Assembly (NCBI GenBank): GCA_012976225.1
Contig: JAAVVG010000005.1
Coordinates: 310,001 to 374,000, forward strand
Reading direction: 5' to 3'
Source: Golubevia sp. BC0850
Lineage: Eukaryota > Basidiomycota > Exobasidiomycetes > Golubeviales > Golubeviaceae
Length of the DNA stretch: 64,000 nt
Shown here: piece after piece, positions 47,636 through 57,924 of the stretch
Layout of the letters: every line of letters starts with the position of its first letter
How positions within the stretch are numbered: the stretch's first letter is position 1
Translations under genes and position numbers: made by a program
Notes under the pieces: generated by a model
The model's database searches: none
Told to the model about the DNA's origin: nothing
Seen by the model: the letters and a program-made list of their open reading frames with translations, nothing else

Positions 47636-50222
47636 ATGCTCTTGACTCTTAGATTCATCAAATCTTCAATTCCAAGTCTAAGTCTATCAAAGACAACTTT
47701 CGCTTCTTCATCTTCTTGCCTTCTACCTCAACTTTCTTCTTCAACTCGGTCTTCTCGGATCAGAGTCAGCAATCTACTTTTCACATCTACCTCTTCTACC
47801 TCTACCTCTACCTCAATCCGATCTTTCCATTGGACCAACCTCAACATGGCCGATTCTAATCCAACCCCACCAGCTAGTCAAGATGCTCCAACTCTTTACA
47901 AGGACGAAGTCACTGGTGAAATGATCTCCAAATCGTCAGTAGCTGGTCCTTCCTTCCTTTCTTTCCCTTCCTTGATGGCTCTGACTCACAACTTCTGTAC
48001 TCTTTCTCTTTCTCTTCCCTCTACCTCTCTCCTCCTCTATCATCATCTTATCTTCTATCTAATGCTAATGCCACCAACAGCGAATTGAAGAAGCGTACCA
48101 AGCAACGTGAAAGAGATGCAGCCAAAGCAGCCAAGCAAGCTTCTCAACCAGCTCCAGCTGCAAACGCTGCCGCTTCAACCTCTCAGCAACAATCAAGGGA
48201 ATCAGATGATGATCTAGATCCAGCTCAGTACTATGAACGTAGATCTAGACAAATCTTAAGGCTTAGAGAGACGAGGAACCCAGATCCTTATCCTCACAAA
48301 TTCCATGTCTCAATCGGTCTACCAGCTTACATTGAGAAGTTCGAGACCCCTTTGAAGGAGGGTGAGATGCTTAAGGACGAGAAGGATGCCGTCTCTGTTG
48401 CTGGAAGGATCCACAACATCAGACCAAGTGGAGCTAAGTTGATCTTCTACGATCTACATGCTGAAGGAGTCAAGATTCAGATCGCAGCTCAGGCTCAGTG
48501 AGTGTTCCGGTCTGAAGGGGGCTACAAGAAGAGGATTGGAGGTGAATTGAGAGTTCGAAGCGTCGGAAAGTTGGAGCAGAATATTCAAGGGAAGAAACAG
48601 AGCCTTTGGCTTCCTCATCTTCCTGCCCTTCAAGTCGGAAGTTCTTCTCCGAGACGAGCGTTCTCAGTTCAATTGTGCTGATCCTCAATACATTTATTTC
48701 CTTTGCTGCTCCAGGAACCAAGCTCAAGGAGATTTCCAAGAAACCCATGATCTCTTCAAGCGTGGAGACATCGTCGGGGTCAAGGGAATGCCAGGAAAGA
48801 CCAAGAAGGGAGAACTTTCAGTCTTCCCAACTGAAATGATCCTCCTAACTCCAAACCTACACCAACTTCCAAAGGCAGCTCACGGAGGAAAGGGAGGTCT
48901 GACCGATCAAGAAACTCGTTATCGTAAACGTTATCTAGACTTGATCGTCAACAACAACGTCAGAGACATCTTCATCAAGCGAGCCAAGATCATCAATTAC
49001 ATTCGTAGATTCTTGGACAACTTAGGATTCTTGGAAGTCGAAACTCCGATGATGAACATGATCGCTGGAGGAGCCACTGCTAAACCTTTCGTAACTCATC
49101 ACAACGATCTCAAATTGGATCTCTTCATGAGAGTAGCTCCAGAGTTGTTCTTGAAGGAACTAGTGGTAGGAGGATTGGACAGAGTTTACGAAATTGGTAG
49201 AGTTTTCCGAAACGAATCCATTGATCAAACTCATAACCCAGAATTCTCAATCTGTGAATTCTACATGGCCTACGCCGACATGAACGATTTAATGGATTTG
49301 ACCGAATCTATGATCTCTGGTCTAGTCAAATCAGTCACTGGTGGTTACAAGGTTAAATATCATCCAGATGGAAAGGACGTTGAAAACCCAAGAGAATTCG
49401 AAATCGATTTCTCTACTCCTTGGAAGAGATTCGATATGATTAAGGAATTAGAATCTCAATTGCAAGTCACCTTCCCAAAAGCTGATGGTTTACATTTGGA
49501 ACCTGCTAGAAAGTTCCTATCCGATTTGTGTCACAAGCATAACGTTGGTTGTTCAGAGCCTAGAACTTCTGCTAGGTTGATCGACAAGTTGGTTGGAGAA
49601 TTCATCGAAGTCAAGTGTATCAATCCTTCCTTCATCGTTGGTCATCCTCAAGTGATGTCACCTTTGGCAAAGAGACACAGGGAGATCGATGGTCTCTGTG
49701 AAAGGTTCGAAGCTTTCGTAGCTACCAAGGAAATCTGTAACGCCTACACCGAGTTGTGAGTTTTCGAGCTGGGAACGCCTCCTGGCTTTTGATTCGACTA
49801 ATCTCCATCTTGAACGACTGACCTTTGTTCTCAATTTCCGTTTCGATTCATAGGAATGATCCGTTCGACCAACGTGAGCGTTTCGAAGAGCAGACCCGTC
49901 AAAAGGATGCCGGAGATGACGAAGCTCAAGGAATCGACCACGTCTTCGTGGATGCTCTCGAGCATGGGTTACCTCCAACTGGTGGTTTCGGAGTGAGTGT
50001 CATCTTCGAGCAACTGGGAGCAAGCAAGGAGGCTGTCGACCGAGACCCCAGATCCTTACTGATTTCGACTTCACATCTTCCTCTGCTCTCTTCTAACAGC
50101 TCGGTATCGATCGTCTTACTATGTTCTTGACTGACTCAAATTCTATCAAGGAGGTTCTGGCCTTCCCAGCCATGAAACCGGAAGCCAAAAAGGAAGAGGC
50201 CGCCGCTCCATCGACGAGCTAA
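47636..50222 (+). CDS. KRS1: Lysyl-tRNA synthetase, eukaryotic class II, with probable mitochondrial leader
   Basis: Exons 47636-47934, 48081-48497, 48715-49755, 49854-49992 and 50100-50222. From the ATG at 47846 (MADSNPTPP) the protein is 602 residues, the normal cytosolic length; from the in-frame ATG at 47636 it gains 70 residues. The core shows the Lys/Ala-rich N-terminal helix, an OB-fold anticodon domain, and class II motifs: [11 protein letters not shown] (motif 1), [14 protein letters not shown] (motif 2) and [14 protein letters not shown] (motif 3, split by the last intron). The extra 70 residues are rich in Ser, Thr, Leu and Arg with no acidic residue, ending [11 protein letters not shown], which fits a mitochondrial presequence. 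The first ATG has a poor context and the second a good one (A at -3, G at +4), so leaky scanning could make both forms. Confidence 0.95.
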
Positions 50223-50424
50223 AGAAAGGAGGATCTTCTCAAGGCTCAAGAATTATCAAACCTTGTCTCTGCGTCTGAGGGTTTGAAATCTGTTCAACAC
50301 ATTTCTGTGTTTTTTCTTCCCTCTCTCTCTGTTCCCCCCAAAAGTAATCAAAACCCACAAAATTACTGTACGAGTAGAATACGGTGATCACCTGGCTGTA
50401 ATGCATTCTTTCTGCTTAATTGGT

Positions 50425-50448
50425 TTGATTTGATGATAGTCAAATCAA
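50425..50448. repeat. 9-bp hairpin at the edge of the duplicated segment
   Basis: TTGATTTGA at 50425-50433 and TCAAATCAA at 50440-50448 are perfect reverse complements around a 6-base loop. The hairpin ends 5 bases before homology with the left arm begins (50454). It may be part of the LysRS 3' end or a relic of the rearrangement. Confidence 0.6.
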
Positions 50449-50453
50449 TTGCA

Positions 50454-50520
50454 AAGAGATTTGGAAGTGGAACTGACCTCTGCCTTTGAAACGCGTCTCC
50501 CCCTTTTCAGCGTCGCCCTG
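50454..50520. repeat. Diverged extension of the right repeat arm
   Basis: Counterpart of 4945-5021 on the other strand: alignable with about six substitutions and two gaps, whereas the adjacent 2,275 bases are almost identical. It keeps a CAG acceptor at 50508-50510 and the first ten bases of the copied exon. Confidence 0.8.
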
Positions 50521-50847
50521 GCCTTGGATCCGGAGGCGGAGGACGAAGACATCGAAGTTCTTGCGGATGCGATTGGAGATGCGGTTGCGTGAGTAGGAAT
50601 TTGATTCGATGATAGGAATCAGTGAGGGATTTCCTCCTTTCAGACCCTGTACTGACTGCCAGCGCTTTGTCTCCTCGACAGGGATGCGGTCAACGAGGCG
50701 ATCGACGCGAGTCTTGAAGACCCTCTGGAAGCAGTCGACGATGATCTGGAAGAACCTCTAGAGGATGAGGAACCAGAAGAGGATGAGGAACCAGAAGAGG
50801 ATGAAGAGCCCGAAGAAGAGGAAGAACCGGAAGAAGATGACGAGTGA
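50511..50847 (+). pseudogene. Truncated copy of the 3' end of the low-complexity gene
   Basis: This is the inverted copy of the last two exons of the gene at 4618-10612: 50511-50588 and 50682-50847, with the intron between them intact. It encodes the ALDPEAEDEDIEV segment and the EEPEED-repeat tail. Upstream of 50454 the sequence is the LysRS 3' flank, so promoter, start codon and the first 1,760 or so codons are missing. The copied exon differs from the original by two bases near its start (one Val to Ala change, one silent). It should not make protein unless the segment between the arms inverts or a read-through transcript splices into it. Confidence 0.85.
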
Positions 50848-52795
50848 TCAATCATATCTCGACTCTCGATCTTCTTTCACTCATCTACCACAGCTCTCTC
50901 TTCGCTCAGACTTTTGCGAATCTCTGCCTACTCTGCCATTCAATCTTTCACAAAATGCAATTACCGGAAACCTCATCACCAACATCTCCAGATGCAGGCA
51001 TCGCTCAACACGACTTCTCAAATCCATACCCTATCAAACCCTTCCCGTTGGTCTCTATTTTGCTTTCATCAACATATATCTATCATACTCACAGGTCCTC
51101 CTCAACGAGGTAGTGACCTCCACACACTCTTTTTTCACCCCTCTACTCAATCATCTTACACAATTTTCTCCTTCTTCTTGCTAATCTCGAACCTGTGACT
51201 CTTTTTCCCCTCTCACTTGTATATCATCTCAAAGCTCTGAAATAGAAAAGAATCTCACTTCCTCTCCGACCAACCTTAACATCAATTCAACTTCAATTTG
51301 CCTAGACAAATCTGCCTTCAACAGCGTTGAATCTGCCCACAAATCTTGTCCAAGTACATCTTAGTTCTTACTTGAATGACTTCCCTTCCTGGGGTCCGAG
51401 AGCTCAGATTTGATGCTGATTCGTTAGGAGTAAGGATCCAGGAGCTTCAGATCTCAAGCTCAAAAAAGTTCCCAAGAGCTGTTCGGACCTGGGAACATTG
51501 GATGGAGCCTTGAAGACCGAATTGGAGAAACGATTGGAGAAACATTCCTTAGCAAACTCACTTGCGAACTCTGTACTTGCCCGACTTTTGTTAAGATGAC
51601 AGAAAAGAAGAGGTGGTATCAGTGAGGAGCAAGGTCGACCCTAGAAACAACAAGAACTCTCTCATCCGCCTTCAGCACTTCTCCGTTCCCGTTCCCATTC
51701 CCATCTCCCCCCCCCCAAAGTCTCTTTCTCCAATCGGCCTAAACCTCAACTTCCTTTCCTTCTTTGTTCCATCTCAATTTGCTCCTAATCGTCTCCTCAC
51801 TCGTCAAATCGCTATCATCTGATCCTGCTTGAAGATAGGTTCACCATGACCGTTTGTTGACTCTCCTCAATTGGTCTTCATTTGAGACCTTTCTTCACCG
51901 GAAGTCTTACCCAGATGGCTTTTCAGAGTCTAGAAAGAAGAAACAATTGCCAGGAGAGTCGTATCATGGCGGTACGCCATAACGAAGATCAGGAGGTCGA
52001 TGAAAGGTTTTGATTTGCAAGGGAAGTTGGTTCGATTTGAGAATGGATCCGAAGAAGAATGGCGAAAAGGTTTTGAAATGGCAGAAATTCAACTGTAGAA
52101 AAGAAACTTGACCTGAAGTTCACCATCAAAGAATATCTGAGATGCAGCAGTCGGAATATACTCAACACAGATGTACAACGACACTCAGATGGCAGCGAGG
52201 ACGAGGAGAGAGAAAGTCAGAAGCTATAGTCTCTTCTTTCCAATGACTGTACACAGATTCATGATAGATGCTGAGATGAAGATCAGAAGAATAAAGAGGA
52301 AGGAGAGAAGGTGTCATAAAATACTGCGCCTTTCGACAATGACGGCTTCGAAGCTTCGAATTTGGAAAGCAGTTTACAGATGAAATGATTTTACTGGCTT
52401 TCAATGAAGTTTCATAACGGTGGATATGAGATCAAGTGCACCTCGCTCTCTTCATTCTCGTGCCTTTCTCAATCGACGTCTTCATCAGCCAGCTCCATCT
52501 CGATGGCCTATCTCGCTCTGAGATGCACTCACGCGAATCTGGGTTGAAGTTCCAAATATCACTTAGCCAAAGTCTAATGAGTTGAGATGACTTGAGAGTG
52601 AACCTCTACCCTCTTGCCTTTCGCCCTCCAGTCTTCTATTCGTGCTGGGAGACTTGGTCCCGGATCTTTTTAAAGTGGAAGTATATCTTTCTGAGTTCAC
52701 GTTAGAAGATGCCACGGAGGGAAACTTTTAAATAGAGAGATACGTAAGAATAGCGGTCCTGGAGCGACGAGTGATGCGGATGGAAGAGAAGGAGA
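50521..52795. repeat. Right arm of a near-identical inverted repeat
   Basis: Reverse complement of 2670-4944 with no gaps seen and one substitution noticed (50629 against 4836). The match stops at 52795; the next few bases are mostly mismatched but a short stretch farther out (to about 52825) still resembles the left flank (about 2638-2669), with small gaps. Confidence 0.95.
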
Positions 52796-53603
52796 AAGGT
52801 TCAAGGAAGAAGAGCCGGAACTCAGCATCACCACTAACCCAAGAGGCACATCTCCATCCTTTACATAAACTTCCTCAGATGTGTCATTTTCGATTAACCC
52901 GATTCGTAAACTCCAAAGACTCGCGAGAGCTGGCTAGGAAGTTGACTTCGTCCACCAGAGAGTCCCGAGAAGGTCTATCGGAGGAGACTTTTGAGCATGT
53001 CTCCTGTGGCTCGTGATCCATTAGACTCAGATTGACTTCTCACACTATCCTAGCCTATGCCTTCAGAGACTTTTAAATCTTGCAGTCCTTCGTGTACAAG
53101 CCATGCCCAGCAAAAGACCACTGAATCGTGAGAAGAGTCGAGTGCCGTTTGAAATCGAGATGGGATCCTCTTTCTACTTGAGCATCTTTTCAGCTTCTCT
53201 TGACAGAACCTTCCATCTTTCTGTCTGGAGGTTCTGTGCAGGACAAGAAACAAGTCGAAGAAACACGCAAAGAGTCGTGGCTTAGCACACAAACGAGATC
53301 GCGAACTATATGAAGACAAGAGAAATGGTTCAATTTCTTTTTTGGGTTTGTGTTTTTCTAAAGGTGGCAATGAGATCTTAATGTTTACAAAATGTGATAA
53401 AAGAAAAATGAACATTTTAAAACCTTCTTGACGTCCCTAGAGAAAAGGTTTTGTGGTTTTGTCATACGATTAAATATGTCATGGATGTGAGAGTTGGGTG
53501 CAATGATGTGAAAAAAGAAGTTGAAAGAAAAAAGAAATCATGACGAAAAAAAAAAGTTGAGACTGCTTGAAGAGACGAGAAAGGTTGAGGCTTGTTCAAG
53601 AAT
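52796..53603. other. Gene-poor region between repeat and RPS23
   Basis: 808 bases. The last 300 are AT-rich and probably the RPS23 3' flank. Short open frames (for example 52771-53016 on + and 53050-53415 on minus) lack known motifs. Nothing is recognised. Confidence 0.5.
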
Positions 53604-55076
53604 CTACGAACGAGGCTTCTCCTTCTTCTCTCTGAAAAGTGCCATAAGACCGACTCCTGAGACCTTAACGACCTTGAAACGCACTCCGGGAATATCTCCC
53701 TTAGCTTTACCCTTACGTCCGAAACCTGAGATGAGGACCTCGTCGTTCTCTGTTGAAGGGTAGGATAAGTTGGGGTCAGATTTCCGTTCTATTGATGAAC
53801 GAATTCCTTTTCTGGAGGTTTCTTGAGGCGAACAGACTTTTGCTATCGTAAGTGTTCCACCAGAGGTTCAGAACTCATGTGGGAGGAGCTGGAGAATGCT
53901 TTCTGCTTTGAGATCTTTCTACCTCAAGTGAGATCGATCTTCCTCTCCACTGCTTCATCCGAACCCCATTTCTACATTCTCCTAACCTACTCCACCCTCC
54001 TCTTCTATCCAATGCTTCTCCTCTACTGTTACGAGAAACCTTCACAATCTTCACCTCCCACCAACACCTCTTTCGAGCACTCACCATCAACAAAGTTCAA
54101 ACAACCATCATTTGGCACGAAAGCAGAGACCTTCTTTCCGTTCTTGATCAACTGAACTCTGACACACTTTCTGATAGCAGAATTAGGTTGCTTGGCCTCG
54201 ACTCCGATCTTCTCCAAGACGATTCCCTTGGCTTGGGAAGAACCGGCAGTTGGGGAAGACTTGTAGAAGTTACCTAAGGCACGCTTCTTGTAAGACTTGT
54301 CAGCCTGTTTTAATTCATCGGAATTGAGAGAGAGAGATAGATAGATTAGTCTCAGGATGAAGAAGATGATGGAAGAGGATGCGAGGTAGCATGAGGATTG
54401 GACTAAAATAAGAGGTCACTTGAGACTAGAAGATGCGTGGCGGCTGAAAAGTGCTGGTGACTGCTATTTGAGAGGTTAAAAGTGCTTCTGCTTTTACAAT
54501 TGGACTTGTTGATACTGGAAGTGAGGCACTGGCTGCTAACACCACCAGCTCTCTCTCAGCAGCACCACCACCCCGCTGCCACCTAGTCCACCCAGCACTA
54601 TCCTTCCTCCTTCAAGGCTCAGACCACCAATCCGATCCGAATTTGTGATCTTGACCTGCCTCCAGTCTACTCAGCTAAGATGGTGTTACTTCGTTTCTGT
54701 CCTTCGCAGCCTCACCCCCATCCAACCTGCTGGCCCACCATCATGACCCGTCTGCGCCCTCTTCTCCTCCAATCTTCATGTTTGATTCAGAATGATTCCA
54801 ATTCAATTTTGAAAGCGATCTGATTGAGACTGGAAGGATGCGCTCCAAGTAGTTTGAGGATTTGCAGTTTTCTTCTTTCCTCCTCCTTCTTCTCTTCTCA
54901 GCGACAGTCTCGAAATCTTCAAGCCTGTCTACTAACCCAACGGTTGATTCTTCTGGTATCACGCTGCTTTCTAGCTGTGTTAAGTCCACGGGGTTCTGAG
55001 GGAGGCAGGAAAAGAGGATGGTTAGAATGAGCCGCAGAGGAAGGTTCAGAGGTTCGAGGTAGAACTCACTGGCCAT
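53604..55076 (-). CDS. RPS23: 40S ribosomal protein S23 (uS12)
   Basis: Exons 55076-55070 (ATGGCCA, 7 nt), 54995-54937, 54304-54085 and 53749-53604 give 143 residues, the usual size. uS12 sits at the decoding centre of the small subunit. The protein is near-textbook: MAKPRGL start, [40 protein letters not shown], and a conserved end [14 protein letters not shown] then KEKKEKPRS-type tail (REKKEKPRS here). The residue equivalent to the hydroxylated proline of the KQPNSA loop is present. Intron 2 (54305-54936) is 632 nt, far longer than average in this window. Divergent from RPL27. Confidence 0.96.
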
Positions 55077-55983
55077 CTTGCTGTTAGTTGACGAAGTTGA
55101 TTTGAATGCAGGGAGAGTATGGAAAATTCAATCAGCTTCTTGAATTTTCTAGATGAACTTTGGCTGCCATTTTTGCACTCACAAGTTTGCTGGGTCGAGA
55201 AGATGTTTGCGAGTGAGATTTTGGTGAGAAGGAATTCGTCGGGCGCGATCTGCTTTGTCCCATCTTGTCAACACCAGGGAGAAACTACTTACAATATGCC
55301 AATGAAATGAGTTTAGACAAATCTATCAAGTTGAGAAATTTGACTATCTTTCAAGTCTCTGAGGGGCGCAGCCCAAGACCTCGCAACCAGGTTGAGAGGG
55401 CAGCAAGCTCCCCTACGGCTCTACCCTCTGTGCACAATTCAACAGTGATTATCTGAGGTGCTTCTGTCCAACCAGTGGACTTAGATCATCCACTTCTCCT
55501 CAAACTGGGAGTTCTAAAGATCTCAATCCCCAGGCGACGCTCAAGATCAATGAAAGAAAAGATGATCCTCCCCCTTGGCGGCTCAGATCGTGAACGCACA
55601 ACCAGAAGTGCTACCTCTCTTCAGCTCCCTTTAAAGTCAGTGATCAAGGTATGAGAGCACTGCACTCAGTTTGAAAAACCCCAGCTTCTTGAGAGAGAAG
55701 GGAGTGGCATTGAGTCGCATAGCTGCAGCCTCACTTACTTCTAAGTGAGCCTAGAACTTGTAGCTACTCAGACAACAGACTTGAGCTTCTTGCATTTGAA
55801 GTTTGGTTTCGTGTTTCTGACTTTGCTCCAGAAAACAAAAGAAAAAGAAAGAGGTCGGCCAAGCGTCGAGGTCAATAGGTCCAGTACGCCCAGTGCAGGA
55901 AGAACGCGAAATTAGTCACAGAGCTAAAAACTTCTCTTTCTCTGCTTCTCCCCCAAGTTTTCTTCAAAGTCAAGTTCATCAAT
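55077..55983. promoter_or_regulatory. Divergent promoter of two ribosomal protein genes
   Basis: 907 bases separate the ATGs of RPS23 and RPL27, which point away from each other. Co-regulated ribosomal genes sharing one upstream region is the likely reading. The 60 bases before RPL27 are pyrimidine-rich (TTCTCTTTCTCTGC type). No known ribosomal-gene factor site could be assigned. Confidence 0.5.
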
Positions 55984-57482
55984 ATGCCGAAAATCTACAA
56001 GCCTGGTAAGGTCGGAGTTGTCCTACAAGGACGTTACGCTGGAAAGAAGGTGCGTCAAGAAGAATCAGAAGTTGCGTAGCGGGAGGAAGAGAAGAAAAAG
56101 CAGAATGGAAGAAAAGAAGGAAATTCGAATAAAGCGTCGGAGATGATGGGCATCTTCAAATTGGATCATTCTGTAGATGAGCTATTGATCTGGATGTCAT
56201 CGAAGAATGGAGCAGGGGAGAGAGAGAAGAAGGGCGGGATGTTGGGTGGTAGGGCAGGATGGAAATTCAGAAGATGGAGTTCGAATCGAATCCCATCCCT
56301 CAAGTTCTCAATCCTTCGTCAAAATCAAAGTCAGAACATGGTCAAGACGCAGATTCCGTCAAGTCTGAAACTTTTCAAGAACTTCGAATTCTGGGCTTGT
56401 CCTGCCATCCTGCTCCTCCCATTTCTGGAAGTGCTGCTACCCTCAACCACATCAATCACATTGGACTGACCCTCTCTCCCCCTCCTCACCAATCAACTCA
56501 TCAGATTGTCGTCATCAAGCAGTACGACGACGGTACCAAGGAGCGTAACTACCCTTACGTCTTGGCTGCTGGAATTGAACGTTACCCATTAAAGGTCACC
56601 AAGTCCATGGGTGCTAAGAAGCTGGCTAAGAGAAGCAAGGTTAAGCCTTTCGTCAAGGTGAGTTTCAGTCTGCAAGTTTGAAGAATTGGAAACAAGAAGC
56701 ATAGGCTGGTTGGTGTCTGGGACTTCTTGGGGTGCTGGATGGTCTATAGGGAAGACAAGCACGAGGAACAAACAGCAAATCGCAAGATTGAAGTTTCAGA
56801 ATTCAGCAAGTCGGTAGAGTTGAACATTAACGAGGGAGAGAAAATCAATGGCAAGTCTTGGGTGGAGTGATGGTCAGATCTGCAAAGGTGGTAGTTCGCT
56901 CTCTCCTGAGCCAACTCCCTATCCCCCATCTAAGACGCTTCGGACATATGTTCCCGTCAAGATCAATTTGAAGAAACATATGGGGAAAGATGGGAGCCGG
57001 GGGAAGAGCCTCTTAGGCTTCTCTTGCTTGAGAAGAATGGAATGAGCAGGAGGCTTCAGCTGCTCTGAGCCGGCCAGGTGGGAAGCTATTGGGAGAGGGA
57101 AACCAGAATGAAAGGAAAGCGTTGGTTTCGAGGAGGAGAAGCTGGCGGAGAGGATTTGGAGTGTTGATTTACTTCGGTTCTGAAAGGACAAGTGAACTCT
57201 TCCTCTATTTCTCAAGGAACCAAGATCCGTACATTCGCCTACTGCGATTCAAAAGCTCACACTATCACTTCTACCCCTTATTCAAATCAGGTCATCAACT
57301 ACAACCACATCATGCCAACTCGTTACGCTCTAGAGCTCGAAGGACTAAAGGGAGCCGTCACCAACGACACTTTCAAGGAGCCATCTCAGCGCGAGGATGC
57401 CAAGAAGATTGTCAAGAAGCTATTCGAGGAACGTTACGCTTCAGGAAAGAACAGATGGTTCTTCACTCCTCTCAGATTCTAG
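55984..57482 (+). CDS. RPL27: 60S ribosomal protein L27 (eL27)
   Basis: Exons 55984-56049, 56505-56657 and 57291-57482 give 136 residues, exactly the family length. Support: [22 protein letters not shown] start (KOW-like), [31 protein letters not shown] joined to [12 protein letters not shown], and [19 protein letters not shown] end. Introns are 455 and 633 nt. An earlier acceptor near 57218 would add about 24 residues in frame inside a conserved junction, so the 57290 acceptor is preferred. Confidence 0.96.
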
Positions 57483-57924
57483 ATGGATCGCCCCTCAAAA
57501 GCGTCCCGATTGCCACTTGTTTTCTTTCTTTTGTAATCTTCCCCTCTCTTTTTCTTAGCTATTCTTTTCACACACACACACTGGTTATTTTTCTTCAAGC
57601 ACATTCATGCCATGTATGCACATTTTATTATACGCAGACAAACTCTCCTCACACTCACAATCAAACCCCCCAAAAAGAGACGATTTGTAGCTGTTACTCT
57701 TTCCTCGAAAACAGAATCTGACAATCAGATTTGCTACTACACAATATTCTTTTTCTGTTCTGAAATGAGTTGCGTTTGAACCTTTGCTTCAGATGCTTTG
57801 AAGGTCAGCTGCTCGAGTCAGAGGATCCCGTGGAAGAAAGAAGAAAGAAAAGAGAATCTTCTTCTTCACCAACTATCATTCCAAAGCTCTATAATTCAGC
57901 CAGTATCTTTCAAAAGGTTGAGAA
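57483..57924 (+). other. Intergenic region, RPL27 to MFS transporter
   Basis: 442 bases: RPL27 3' flank, T-rich with a short CA repeat near 57570-57581, then the transporter promoter. No gene seen. Confidence 0.5.

Noticed and set aside
54305-54936. C/D-box snoRNA in RPS23 intron 2
   Set aside because: No TGATGA box on the coding strand paired with a CTGA box at usual spacing was found.
57218-57290. Extra in-frame RPL27 exon sequence
   Set aside because: Using an acceptor near 57218 would insert about 24 residues between KPFVK and VINYNH, a junction without insertions in eL27; the CAG at 57290 gives the exact family length.
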